From JAFDVL01 sp031409955 (GTDB lineage Bacteria; Acidobacteriota; Blastocatellia; RBC074), in assembly GCA_031409955.1 (NCBI GenBank), contig JANNYF010000034.1, positions 14,432 through 78,431 on the forward strand: a DNA stretch of 64,000 nt. The letters are read 5' to 3'. Below the pieces are notes generated by a model. That model did no database searches. It saw only the letters and a program-made list of their open reading frames with translations, and was not told the origin of the DNA. Shown here one piece after another: positions 16,063-24,815 of this stretch (position 1 is the first letter of the stretch; each line of letters begins with the position of its first letter). A program made the translations under genes and the position numbers.

Positions 16063-16986
16063 ATGAAGCAAAGTAATTTAGCAAGATTTTCTCTTTCTCC
16101 TGCCATCGCTCGCGCGGTAATGGAGAGCAAGGCCGTCGTCGCGCTGGAATCAACGGTCATCGCGCACGGTTTGCCCGTGCCTCACAACCTGGAACTCGCG
16201 CACGCTTGCGAAAGGATTGTTCGTGAGCGAGGCGCAGAACCTGCCACCATCGGCATCGTCACCGGGCGCACCGTCATCGGGTTGGATGCCGAACAACTTG
16301 GTGAAATGGCCGCGCGCCACGATGTCGCCAAAGTCAATCTGTCAAACCTCGCGCAAATTCTGACCGAACAGAAATGGGGCGCGACCACTGTGGCGGCAAG
16401 CTTGTGTCTGGCGCATCGGGCCAGTTTGCGCGTGTTTGCGACCGGCGGCATCGGCGGCGTGCATCGCGGCGCAAGCGAGAGCTTCGATATTTCGGCAGAT
16501 TTGACGGCACTCGCGCGCTTTCCTTTGATTACGGTTTGCGCTGGGGCCAAAGCCATTCTTGATTTGGCGAAAACGATGGAAGCCCTGGAAACATTGGGCG
16601 TGCCGGTCGTGGGCTATCAAACCGATGAACTCCCGGCGTTCTACTCGCGCACGAGTGGAATCCCTCTCGACCTTCGCGCGGACACTCCGGCGCAGGTCGC
16701 AACGCTGGCGCGCACGCATTGGGAGCTGGGAAACGCGAGCGCGATTTTAGTGGTCAATCCTATCCCCAAAGCCGATGAAATCCCGGCGCACGAAATCGCC
16801 GACGTGATTGAAGAGGCACTTGCTGCCGCTCAGGAACAAAGCGTTTCAGGCAAAGCTGTCACTCCGTTTTTGCTTTCCCGCATTGCCGAGAAAACGAAAG
16901 GCCGTTCGTTGCAGGCCAATCTCGCACTGCTCAAAAACAACGCACGTTTGGCGGCTGAGATCGCGTGCGAATTGATGCGCGGATGA
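16063..16986 (+). CDS. psuG: Pseudouridine-5'-phosphate glycosidase
   Basis: 307 residues, close to the roughly 310 of PsuG, which reversibly cleaves pseudouridine 5'-phosphate to uracil and ribose-5-phosphate. Diagnostic blocks are VVALESTVIAHGLPVPHN (about 24-41), GAEPATIGIVTGRTVIGL, FATGGIGGVHRG (manganese and phosphate site), ISADLTALARFPLITVCAGAK with the catalytic lysine region, and LLVNPIP-type SAILVVNPIPKADEIP. The partner kinase PsuK is not next to it. The neighbour downstream on the same strand is a cation efflux gene about 110 nt away, probably unrelated. Confidence 0.95.
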   Translation: MKQSNLARFSLSPAIARAVMESKAVVALESTVIAHGLPVPHNLELAHACERIVRERGAEPATIGIVTGRTVIGLDAEQLGEMAARHDVAKVNLSNLAQILTEQKWGATTVAASLCLAHRASLRVFATGGIGGVHRGASESFDISADLTALARFPLITVCAGAKAILDLAKTMEALETLGVPVVGYQTDELPAFYSRTSGIPLDLRADTPAQVATLARTHWELGNASAILVVNPIPKADEIPAHEIADVIEEALAAAQEQSVSGKAVTPFLLSRIAEKTKGRSLQANLALLKNNARLAAEIACELMRG

Positions 16987-17095
16987 ATGCCGCAATGTTT
17001 TTTGCGGGGAGTTAGGGTATCTTGTGCGCCTGACGAATTCGTTGGGACTTGCGGTCAGACCGACTTTGTTTCCAGCTTTTGGCGCAATAGAATTT

Positions 17096-18043
17096 ATGGT
17101 CGCTCCTGCACAGCATCATCACGATCACGCCCACGATCATTCGCACGATCACGTCCACGATCACAGAAGCTCGCAACGTGTCCTGCTGATTGTGCTGGCG
17201 CTGAACGTGATTTACATGCTCGCCGAAGCAATTGGCGGTTGGTGGTCAAATAGTTTGGCTTTGCTTTCGGATGCCGGACACATGCTGGCAGACATCGCCG
17301 CCATTGCGCTGTCGCTCTTTGCGGCGCGCTTTGCCCAACGGCCTGCAACGCCGAGCAAAACGTATGGCTATTATCGAATGGAGATTCTGGCGGCGCTGGC
17401 AAACGGCGTGACGTTGATCGTGATTTCGCTGCTGATTTGCTACGAAGCGTGGCATCGCTTGCGGCAGGCCGAAGTGGTAGAAGCAAAAATGCTGATTGCG
17501 ATTTCGCTGGGCGGATTGTTGGTAAATGTGATTTCGGCGAAAGTGCTGCACGGCGCGCACACGAACGATCTGAATATGCGCGGCGCGTTTTTGCATGTGC
17601 TGGGCGATTTGTTTGGCTCGCTGGCGGCGGTTGTCGCAGGGCTATTGATTCTTTGGCGCGGTTGGTTGTGGGCCGACCCCGTTTTCAGCGTCGTGATTTG
17701 TGTGCTGATTGTGTATAGCTCGTGGCGCTTGGTGTCCGAAGCCGTGAATGTTTTGCTCGAAGGCACGCCCGCCCACATTGACGCGGCAGCGGTCGAAGCC
17801 GCGATGCGAACCGTTCCAGGCGTGCGCGACATTCACGATTTGCACATTTGGACGATCACCTCCAATCGTTATGCTGTCACTGCCCACGTCATCATTGCCG
17901 AATCCGAAACCAGCTATCGCATTTTGCGCGAACTGCGAGAGTTGTTGGCACGCCGGTTTAGCCTGACGCATTCGACGCTGCAAATCGAAGACCCCTATCT
18001 TTCCGCGATGGTGAAGTTAGAAAGGGAAAAGAAATCATCTTAA
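17096..18043 (+). CDS. Cation diffusion facilitator family transporter (CzcD/ZitB-like)
   Basis: 315 residues from ATG 17096; the TTG at 17024 would add a stretch without family similarity. The N-terminus has a His/Asp-rich metal-binding run (HHHDHAHDHSHDHVHDH). Six transmembrane segments follow, with the metal site pairs in SLALLSDAGHMLADIAAI (HxxxD) and AFLHVLGDLFGS. The cytosolic domain contains LLEGTPAHID and VRDIHDLHIWTITS, typical of zinc-exporting CDF proteins. It exchanges Zn or related ions for protons at the inner membrane. No metal-responsive regulator is adjacent. It is followed by a LolC/E-type permease after a short repeat-like gap. Confidence 0.94.
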   Translation: MVAPAQHHHDHAHDHSHDHVHDHRSSQRVLLIVLALNVIYMLAEAIGGWWSNSLALLSDAGHMLADIAAIALSLFAARFAQRPATPSKTYGYYRMEILAALANGVTLIVISLLICYEAWHRLRQAEVVEAKMLIAISLGGLLVNVISAKVLHGAHTNDLNMRGAFLHVLGDLFGSLAAVVAGLLILWRGWLWADPVFSVVICVLIVYSSWRLVSEAVNVLLEGTPAHIDAAAVEAAMRTVPGVRDIHDLHIWTITSNRYAVTAHVIIAESETSYRILRELRELLARRFSLTHSTLQIEDPYLSAMVKLEREKKSS

Positions 18044-18094
18044 TGCTGCGAAGCCCACATTGGTTATTCCGCATTCCGCATTCTGAAATCCACA

Positions 18095-19342
18095 ATGTCT
18101 TTTGAGCTTTTCATTGCCCTGCGTTACTTGCGTGCCAAACGTCGTCAAGCTGCGGTGTCCGTTATCACGGGTGTTGCGATTGCAGGCATCGCGGTCGGCG
18201 TGGCAGCGTTGCTCGTGGCATTGGCGCTGGCAACGGGCTTTCGTGAAGAAGTCCAAGATAAAATTCTTGGCGGCACGGCGCACTTGAATTTGCTCAAGCC
18301 GGACAACAGTGGAATCGCAGACTATCGCGCCTTGACCGAACGCGTCGGCAAAGTCGCGGGCGTGAAAGCCGCTGCCGCTACGATGTACGATCAGGTGTTG
18401 CTGAGCGCGAATGAGCGCCAGGAACCTGCGATCCTGAAAGGCGTAGACCTCACAGCCACAGACAAAACAGCCAACGAAGTGTTTGCCACCACGATTGAAG
18501 GCGATCCGAAAGATTTGCTCCCCGCACAAACTACCGAAACAGAACCGCCATTGGACGGCGTCATTGTGGGTAGGGAATTAGCGCGCGTCATGAATTTGCG
18601 GCGCGGCGATGTTGTGACCGCGTATTCCGCCAAGACGCGGTTGACACCGGTTGGTACGACGCCGTTGACCGCGCAGTTTCGTGTCGTAGGCATCTCGGCT
18701 TCGGGCTTGTACGAATACGACGCGCATTGGGCATACGTGTCGCTCGCCGCCGCGCAACGGCTCAATGGCGAAGGCGATGTCGCGGGTGTGATTCAAATGA
18801 AGGTGGAGGATTTATATGCGGTGAACGAAATCGGGCAACGTGTTCTTGCTGCGTCAGGTAAAGACTTCATGACGCAAAGCTGGCAGGAGTTAAATCGTTC
18901 GTTGTTCGCCGCGTTCAAGCTGCAGCAATCACTGATCGTCGCCTTTTTCTCGCTGCTGATTGCGATTGCGGCGCTCAATATCATTACTACATTGACGATG
19001 GCGGTGATTGAAAAGCAAGGCGACATTGCGATTCTGCGTGCGCAGGGTGCAACGCCACGCAGCATTAGCAAAATTTTCAGGTTGCAAGGCGTGATGATTG
19101 GCGTGATTGGCGCGGTGTTGGGCGTGATTTTAGGCGTAGGTTTGAGCTGGCTGGCGAATCGGTACAAGCTAGTTTCGATTCCGGCGGAAATCTATTCGAT
19201 CTCGCACATTACGCTGAAAGTTCGCGCGTTGCCCTGTGCGTTGATCGCGTTGCTGGCGGTGGTGATTAGCTTTTTGGCAACGATTTATCCGGCGCGCGCG
19301 GCGGCCAAAGTGCAGCCCGTCGCAGCCTTGCGGTATGAGTGA
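18095..19342 (+). CDS. LolC/LolE-type lipoprotein-releasing ABC permease
   Basis: 415 residues with the MacB/FtsX permease layout: one TM near residues 22-48 (ITGVAIAGIAVGVAALLVAL), a large periplasmic domain, and three C-terminal TMs. The start SFELFIALRYLRAKRRQAAVSVIT is typical of LolC/LolE, which extract outer-membrane lipoproteins from the inner membrane. The fourth TM region ends in ATIYPARAAAKVQPVAALRYE, the family's usual closing sequence. The ATPase LolD is not next to it, so the complex is probably encoded elsewhere. The stop touches the stop of the convergent receiver gene with no gap. Confidence 0.9.
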   Translation: MSFELFIALRYLRAKRRQAAVSVITGVAIAGIAVGVAALLVALALATGFREEVQDKILGGTAHLNLLKPDNSGIADYRALTERVGKVAGVKAAAATMYDQVLLSANERQEPAILKGVDLTATDKTANEVFATTIEGDPKDLLPAQTTETEPPLDGVIVGRELARVMNLRRGDVVTAYSAKTRLTPVGTTPLTAQFRVVGISASGLYEYDAHWAYVSLAAAQRLNGEGDVAGVIQMKVEDLYAVNEIGQRVLAASGKDFMTQSWQELNRSLFAAFKLQQSLIVAFFSLLIAIAALNIITTLTMAVIEKQGDIAILRAQGATPRSISKIFRLQGVMIGVIGAVLGVILGVGLSWLANRYKLVSIPAEIYSISHITLKVRALPCALIALLAVVISFLATIYPARAAAKVQPVAALRYE

Positions 19343-19696
19343 TTAGCCGCCGAGAACGGCTTTCACGGTCTCGCGTAACTCAACCACGCGGAACGGTTTT
19401 TCGAGGAAGGCGTCACAGATTTCTTTGACGGAGGCCGCGTTTTCGCTGCCGGGTTGACCGGTCATCGCCACGACTTTCAGATGCGGGAATTTCTGTTTGA
19501 TTTGGCGCGCGGCTTCGACGCCATCCATCACGGGCATGTCTAAATCCAAAATCACGATGTCGGGATTTTCAATCTCAGCCAGGCGCACAGCTTCCAGCCC
19601 GTTATGAGCCTGGAACACGAGATGCTCATCCTCCAGCGTTTGAGCTAACATGCGCCGTACACCTTCGATGTCGTCTGCAATTAAAATCTTAGCCAC
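19343..19696 (-). CDS. Single-domain response regulator (CheY-like)
   Basis: 117 residues that form only a receiver domain: IADDIEG with the acidic pair (residues about 6-7), phospho-acceptor in DIVILDLDMPVMDG (Asp about 51), the switch threonine in VVAMTGQPG and the lysine in FLEKPFR. No output domain is present, so it should pass phosphate or act by protein contact. There is no kinase nearby. The stop codon directly abuts the convergent permease stop. Upstream of the ATG lies a 376-bp gap in which I see no gene. Confidence 0.93.
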   Translation of the reverse strand: MAKILIADDIEGVRRMLAQTLEDEHLVFQAHNGLEAVRLAEIENPDIVILDLDMPVMDGVEAARQIKQKFPHLKVVAMTGQPGSENAASVKEICDAFLEKPFRVVELRETVKAVLGG

Positions 19697-20072
19697 TTCA
19701 GTTTTCGCTCAGGTGAGGTTCTCCTTAGGGAAGCGCTTCTTCCCAAACCATCAGCTTGCCACGAGCACCAGCGAGAGGCGCTATCGTACTCTTTTCAATT
19801 TCGGCAAACTATTTTGGGAAAAAGCTCGGCTACCAGGGGAACGATGATAACTGCTTTCTGGTAGATGGTCTGATGGGATCGTTACTGCACGTCACGCAAA
19901 ACAAGTGAAGACAATCATCAGACTATGAAGCCAACAGGCGAGATCGTAGAAGATAAGCAGGGGGATCATCCCGCCAGGTTTGTGACGCGGCGGATTATAA
20001 CCAATTCCGCTGCGGTTGTCAGTTATTTGTAGAAGCGCAAAGGAATATTTGCATTGCTTGATCCGCACCAAA
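19697..20072. other. Intergenic region, nothing recognised
   Basis: 376 bp between the receiver gene (transcribed leftward) and the end of xseB. No ORF with codon character, palindrome or repeat unit stood out. It should hold the receiver promoter. Confidence 0.5.
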
Positions 20073-20414
20073 CTAGAACGGGATGTCGTCGTCAAAATCT
20101 ATCGCGGGGACAGAGGCCGCCGTGGTGGGTTTGGGGGCTGTCGCCGCAGTCCGAGACACGGGCGCTTCGCTCATCTCTGACGAAGGATCAAACGGGACGG
20201 TTTTCAACTCGCCGCGTTCGCGCAGCAGCATCTCGACTTTGCGTTCGGCTTCCGCCAAATGCGATTGGCATAAGCGCGCGAGGCCGACGCCGTCCTCAAA
20301 AATTTCCAGCGCGTGTTCCAGTGGCAAATCGCCGGATTCGAGTTGCGAAACAATGCTTTCCAACCGAGAGAGCGAGTCCTCAAAGCTGGCGGGTTGTGCT
20401 TTTACGTTAGCCAT
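20073..20414 (-). CDS. xseB: Exodeoxyribonuclease VII small subunit
   Basis: 113 residues from ATG 20414, five nucleotides after the xseA stop. The core SFEDSLSRLESIVSQLESGDLPLE and HALEIFEDGVGLARLCQSHL is the XseB helical hairpin that packs on XseA to make the ssDNA exonuclease used in mismatch and damage repair. The C-terminal 45 residues form an Ala/Thr/Pro-rich tail ending in an acidic DFDDDIPF, which resembles the SSB C-terminal tip. That tail is unusual for XseB and might contact SSB-binding partners; this is inference. Confidence 0.93.
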   Translation of the reverse strand: MANVKAQPASFEDSLSRLESIVSQLESGDLPLEHALEIFEDGVGLARLCQSHLAEAERKVEMLLRERGELKTVPFDPSSEMSEAPVSRTAATAPKPTTAASVPAIDFDDDIPF

Positions 20415-20419
20415 AAAGT

Positions 20420-21805
20420 TTATTTGAGTGGTTTGATGACTTGGCAACCGACATCACCATCTTCAAACCGCACGGTGATCTTTTGTCCGCGCTGCAAGTC
20501 TGCGCCGTTCGGAATTAACTGTCCCACCTCGTCGCGCACAATGGCGTAGCCGCGGCTGAGTACCGCGAGCGGCGAAAGCATTTCAAGCTTGCCCGATGTC
20601 AACGAAAGCTGATGCCATTTGCGTTCGAGTTTTGCCTGCATCGCGCGTTCCAATCGTTGTTGTGAAACTTGCAAACGCGCTTCCGAAACAGCCAGCGGCG
20701 CACGCCAATCGGCGGCGCGCAAATGCTGTTGTGCCGCTTCCACGCGAAGCTTCGCATGATGCAGATTATTTTTCAAAGCCATCGCGCCGCGCATTTCCAA
20801 CTCCCGCACGCGTGCGCCCAATTTGATGACCGTGCCAATCGTTTCCGCAAAGCCCTGGCTTTCGATCAGGTCGCGCAATTCGTGCCGCCGTTGCAGCAGG
20901 TAATAATCCATCGCGCGTCCTAAATGCGCGAGTAAAGCCTCGACGTGCGCACGTAATTCGTCGGCTTCTGCGGCGACCAGTTCGGCGGCAACGGAAGGCG
21001 TTGGCGCGCGCACATCTGCCACGTAATCGGCAATCGTAAAATCCGTTTCGTGCCCAACCGCCGAGATGATGGGAACTTTGGCGGCATGGATTGCGCGCGC
21101 GACAATCTCTTCATTGAAGGCCCACAAATCTTCCATCGAACCGCCGCCGCGCCCCACGATAATGACCTCAATGCCAAATCGTTCGGCGGCATCGCTGAGC
21201 GTTTTGATCGCCTGCGCGATTTCGACTGCTGCGCCTGCGCCTTGCACCCGCACGGGCGCGATTACCACATCAATGCCTGCGTTGCGTCGCTCCAAAACAT
21301 TGAGCATATCCCGAATCACCGCCCCCGTCGGCGAAGTCACGATGCCAACTTTACGCGGCAGTAATGGCAATGGGCGTTTGCGCTCTTCGTCAAACAATCC
21401 TTCTTCTTGCAGCTTGCGCGCCAATTGCTCAAATGCAAGTTGCAACGCGCCGACGCCGACCGGTTCCATTGACTCGACATTGAGTTGATAGTTGCCGCTT
21501 TTTTCCCAAACGGACAAGCGCCCGCGCACACGCACTTCCAACCCATTTTCAGGATCGAAGCGCAGCAGCCGATTCCAGTTTTTGAAATACACGGCGCTGA
21601 CCTGCGCGTTCGCGTCTTTGAGCGTGAAGTACCAATGACCGGACGGGTATTTTTTGAAGTTGGAAATTTCGCCCTGCACGTAGAGATTATGAAAATCTGC
21701 TTCGAGCGCCGCTTTGATGTCAGAGGTGAGTTCGCTGACCGAAAGCACTGGATTTTCGGCGAAGAGCGCCTGCGTCAAATTGATTGGGCGTGTGCGTCGG
21801 GGCAT
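20420..21805 (-). CDS. xseA: Exodeoxyribonuclease VII large subunit
   Basis: 461 residues from ATG 21805 (a TTG at 21820 would overlap the toxin gene). The N-terminal OB fold has LYVQGEISNFKKYPSGHWYFTLKD. The catalytic core contains PRKVGIVTSPTGAVIRDML, IVGRGGGSMEDLWAFNEE and PIISAVGHETDFTIADYVADVRAPTPS, the conserved XseA block. A coiled coil follows and the C-terminus ends VLSRGYAIVRD. The enzyme degrades single-stranded DNA from both ends together with XseB. It begins 7 nt after the VapC-like gene, so it may be read through from the toxin-antitoxin-like pair. Confidence 0.96.
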   Translation of the reverse strand: MPRRTRPINLTQALFAENPVLSVSELTSDIKAALEADFHNLYVQGEISNFKKYPSGHWYFTLKDANAQVSAVYFKNWNRLLRFDPENGLEVRVRGRLSVWEKSGNYQLNVESMEPVGVGALQLAFEQLARKLQEEGLFDEERKRPLPLLPRKVGIVTSPTGAVIRDMLNVLERRNAGIDVVIAPVRVQGAGAAVEIAQAIKTLSDAAERFGIEVIIVGRGGGSMEDLWAFNEEIVARAIHAAKVPIISAVGHETDFTIADYVADVRAPTPSVAAELVAAEADELRAHVEALLAHLGRAMDYYLLQRRHELRDLIESQGFAETIGTVIKLGARVRELEMRGAMALKNNLHHAKLRVEAAQQHLRAADWRAPLAVSEARLQVSQQRLERAMQAKLERKWHQLSLTSGKLEMLSPLAVLSRGYAIVRDEVGQLIPNGADLQRGQKITVRFEDGDVGCQVIKPLK

Positions 21806-21812
21806 TACGTTT

Positions 21813-22232
21813 TCAGTCAACCCAGTTTTCTACGCGAAGCCCAGGAAACTGGCGAAAGTGTTTTACGTTTCTCGTGACCAAGGTCGCACGATGTGCAAAT
21901 GCGATGCTGGCAATCAATAAATCAGCGCGTCCGATTTTGCGATAGGCTGAAATAACACGCCATTGATCGAACCGCTGAGCGGCCATTTCATCAAAAGGGA
22001 TGATAGGAATCTGTTCTACCAACTCCTCAGTTTGCTTCAGCAATCGCTCAGCTCGCAGCAACTCTACCCCTGTTGCCGCCTTCAGAACATAGTCAAAACG
22101 TCCGCGCAGCAACTCAATTTTGGTAATGATTGTAATACCAACATCAGGATCGGCAAGCTTGCTGAGGCGTTCCGTAACTTTCGGATGGCCCAGGTGAAGA
22201 TGCGAAATTGTATCGGTATCGAGCAGGTGCAT
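21813..22232 (-). CDS. PIN-domain protein, VapC-like toxin
   Basis: 139 residues of a PIN-domain ribonuclease: N-terminal LLDTDTISHL with the first acidic residue (Asp about 5), TKIELLRGR with the conserved Glu (about 41), IGRADLLIASIAFAHRATLVTRN with the third acidic residue and the final asparagine, and HFRQFPGLRVENW. VapC toxins cut tRNA or rRNA when free of antitoxin. Its start overlaps the stop of the preceding DNA-binding gene by one base (TAATG), as in an operonic pair. It lies 7 nt ahead of xseA. Confidence 0.9.
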   Translation of the reverse strand: MHLLDTDTISHLHLGHPKVTERLSKLADPDVGITIITKIELLRGRFDYVLKAATGVELLRAERLLKQTEELVEQIPIIPFDEMAAQRFDQWRVISAYRKIGRADLLIASIAFAHRATLVTRNVKHFRQFPGLRVENWVD

Positions 22233-22519
22233 TATTCTGTTTCAGGCCGTCCACGCTCTGCGTAAATGCTGGCTCGCAGTTGATCCATGGTTTCATCATC
22301 AGCGAATGCCCCAGCCTGTTGCAGCAGAATCGTGCGGCTGTCCTGCGTCCGCAGCCATTCGTCCAAAGCCGCTTTTAGAAAGCGCCAGGTTTCCTCAATC
22401 CGTCGCCCTGGCAATTGTCCTTGTGATGCGTGCCGCTCAATCGTCGCTTCAGGCAAACGCAAATATGCCGCTACTTCTTGTAATGTCATCACTTCGGGCA
22501 AGGTTGTAAGTTGATTCAT
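22232..22519 (-). CDS. Excisionase-type helix-turn-helix protein, putative antitoxin
   Basis: 95 residues from ATG 22519, which has GGAGG 8 nt upstream. The N-terminal half is an MerR/Xis-like winged helix (MTLQEVAAYLRLPEATIERH, GQLPGRRIEETWRFLKAALDEWL). The remaining 35 residues are mostly helical and charged, suiting a toxin-neutralising tail. Coupling to the PIN gene by a 1-nt overlap suggests that the two form a toxin-antitoxin module in which this protein also represses the promoter. The helix-turn-helix class is less usual for VapB, so the role is inferred. Confidence 0.75.
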   Translation of the reverse strand: MNQLTTLPEVMTLQEVAAYLRLPEATIERHASQGQLPGRRIEETWRFLKAALDEWLRTQDSRTILLQQAGAFADDETMDQLRASIYAERGRPETE

Positions 22520-22568
22520 ACTGATAGCCTCCAACTGACAGCCAGATTTTACAACAGAATTTGAGGAA

Positions 22569-24386
22569 CTACTCCGCCGCCTTCTTCGATTTCGGTCGCA
22601 TATTTGCCAACAACACTTTCTTGCGCATCCGAATGGATTTCGGTGTCACTTCGACCAACTCATCTTCGGCAATGTATTCAATCGCCTGCTCTAACGTTAG
22701 GTCGCGCACGGGGACGAGCCGCAACGCTTCATCAGCGCTCGAAGCACGCATGTTGGTGAGTTTCTTTTCGCGGATGATGTTCACGTCCAAGTCCACATCA
22801 CGCGAATTCTCGCCGACGATCATGCCTTCGTAAACTTCGACTTGCGGTTTGATGAAGAGTTCACCACGTTCTTGCATATTGTAAATCGCATAGGCGGTTG
22901 TGACTCCCGTGCGATCTGCTACCAGGCTGCCCGTCCCGCGCCCGTGCAACTCGCCCTGCCATTTGCCCCAGCGCAAAAACAGCGTGTTCAGCAAGCCGGT
23001 ACCTTTGGTTTCGGTCAGGAATTCATTGCGGAACCCGATCAGGCCGCGCGAAGGGATTTCAAATTCCATCCGCACGCGCCCGTGTCCGTGATTGACCATC
23101 TTCGTCATCTGTCCTTTGCGGCGTCCCATCGCTTCGGTGACGATGCCGATGAATTGATCGGGTACGTCAATTACTGCCAATTCGATAGGCTCCTGCAATT
23201 CGCCTTCGTCGTTTTTGCGCGTCACGACTTGCGGGCGGGCGACGTTGAGTTCGTAATCTTCGCGGCGCATCTGCTCAATCAAAATGGCGAGTTGCAATTC
23301 CCCGCGCCCTGAGACCTTGAAGCTTTCCGGTGAATTGGTGTCTTCGACTTTAATCGCCACGTTGCCGAGCAGTTCTCGATCCAGACGATCACGAATCTGG
23401 CGCGACGTGACGTACCTGCCCTCTTTGCCTGCGAATGGAGAATTGTTGACGCTGAAAATCATGGAGATCGTCGGCTCGTCAATGCGGATGCGCGGCAAGG
23501 GGCGCGGTTCCGTAGCCGAAGTTATAGTGTCGCCGATGTTGATGCCTTCGATGCCGGCCAGCGCAATGATTTCCCCCGCTTCGGCGCGTTCAATCGGTGC
23601 CTGCTTCAAGCCTTCAAAGGCGTAAAGCTGGGTGATTTTAGTTTTTCGCAATTCTCCATCAATGCCACACACCGAAATCTGATCGCCCACCGCAATCGTG
23701 CCGTTGAAAATGCGCCCAATCGCCAGGCGTCCGACGTATTCGTTGTAGTCCAGATTGGCGACCAGGATTTGCAACGGAGCGTTTGGATCACCGCTCGGCG
23801 TTGGCATCGTGCGCACAATTTCTTCAAACAGCGGTTTGAGCGTGTCGCTTTCATGATCCAATTCATGCTTGGCCATGCCGTCGCGGGCTATCGCATAGAG
23901 AATCGGAAATTCAATCTGATCGTCATCCGCATCCAGATCAATGAACAGGTCATACACTTCGTTGACCACTTCCACCGCGCGCGCATCCTGCCGATCAATT
24001 TTGTTAATGACGACAATCGGCTTGAGCTTCAATTCCAGCGCTTTTGACAGGACGTAACGCGTTTGCGGCAGCGGCCCTTCGGAAGCGTCCACCAGCAGCA
24101 ACACGCCGTCCACCATCGTCAAAACGCGCTCGACTTCGCCGCCGAAATCCGAGTGACCGGGCGTGTCGAGAATATTGATTTTCGTCTCTCCAAAATGTAC
24201 CGAAGTGTTTTTGGCCATAATGGTGATGCCGCGCTCGCGTTCCAAATCCATTGAATCCATCACGCGCTCGACCACTTTTTCGTTCGTGCGATAGAGGCCA
24301 GATTGCCTAAGCATTGCGTCCACCAACGTGGTTTTGCCGTGATCTACGTGTGCGACAATTGCGATATTGCGAATGTTATCTGCCAT
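22569..24386 (-). CDS. typA: Ribosome-associated GTPase TypA/BipA
   Basis: 605 residues, normal length. The G domain has AHVDHGKTTLVD (P-loop), RGITIMAK (switch I), DTPGHSDFGGEVER, and NKIDRQDARAVEVVNEVYDL. The EF-G-like domains follow and the family-specific C-terminal domain has LRLVPVRDLTLEQAIEYIAEDELVEV-type sequence. TypA binds the ribosome near the factor site and supports 50S assembly and growth under stress and cold. The stop is about 50 nt from the toxin-antitoxin gene start. The gene is divergent from the DUF4129 gene. Confidence 0.97.
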   Translation of the reverse strand: MADNIRNIAIVAHVDHGKTTLVDAMLRQSGLYRTNEKVVERVMDSMDLERERGITIMAKNTSVHFGETKINILDTPGHSDFGGEVERVLTMVDGVLLLVDASEGPLPQTRYVLSKALELKLKPIVVINKIDRQDARAVEVVNEVYDLFIDLDADDDQIEFPILYAIARDGMAKHELDHESDTLKPLFEEIVRTMPTPSGDPNAPLQILVANLDYNEYVGRLAIGRIFNGTIAVGDQISVCGIDGELRKTKITQLYAFEGLKQAPIERAEAGEIIALAGIEGINIGDTITSATEPRPLPRIRIDEPTISMIFSVNNSPFAGKEGRYVTSRQIRDRLDRELLGNVAIKVEDTNSPESFKVSGRGELQLAILIEQMRREDYELNVARPQVVTRKNDEGELQEPIELAVIDVPDQFIGIVTEAMGRRKGQMTKMVNHGHGRVRMEFEIPSRGLIGFRNEFLTETKGTGLLNTLFLRWGKWQGELHGRGTGSLVADRTGVTTAYAIYNMQERGELFIKPQVEVYEGMIVGENSRDVDLDVNIIREKKLTNMRASSADEALRLVPVRDLTLEQAIEYIAEDELVEVTPKSIRMRKKVLLANMRPKSKKAAE

Positions 24387-24658
24387 AGTATTTTACTGCC
24401 ACGAAGGACACGAATCAGCACGAACTGTTTGCGCTTTCGGTCATCGGTCATCGGCTTCTACTCAAGCCTTCTGATTGACCTTGCAAAGACTGCGCGAGCG
24501 TTGATGTCAGTGGTGGCGGAATTCCATTAATCGTCTACTGCTAAAAGTTTGATGAAGCCACTCATGTGCCGTTCACCGAGCAAAAAATAAACCGCAAGGG
24601 TAACAGCCGGACTTTGCGATGGCAAGGACTATTGCGAGGCGTGTTAGGATGCCAGATC

Positions 24659-24815
24659 ATGAGAAGGCAAACAGTCGCAACTGGCAGCAAGGGCAAATAT
24701 CAAAAGGCAAAAATAGCCTTCGGAAGGCTGCGCTGCTTTAGCAAAATCAAAAATCAAGTGCCGCCCTTTTGCCTTTTGATTTTGCTGCCCGTTGCGACTG
24801 TTTGCCTTTTGATCT
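24659..24815. repeat. Dispersed palindromic repeat, copy A, inside a gene start
   Basis: The left arm has AAGGCAAACAGTCGCAACTGG and ATCAAAAGGCAAAAATAG near 24663-24721. The right arm has CCTTTTGATTTTGC and GCGACTGTTTGCCTTTTGAT near 24776-24812, which pair. The core CGGAAGGCTGCGCTGCTTTA (about 24721-24740) is shared with copy B at 33428-33577. Here the element overlaps the first roughly 50 codons of the DUF4129 gene. Confidence 0.8.

Noticed and set aside
24566..24658. Upstream extension of the DUF4129 gene
   Set aside because: The added residues show no family character and would put a hydrophilic stretch before the signal peptide; ATG 24659 has an AGGA-type site.
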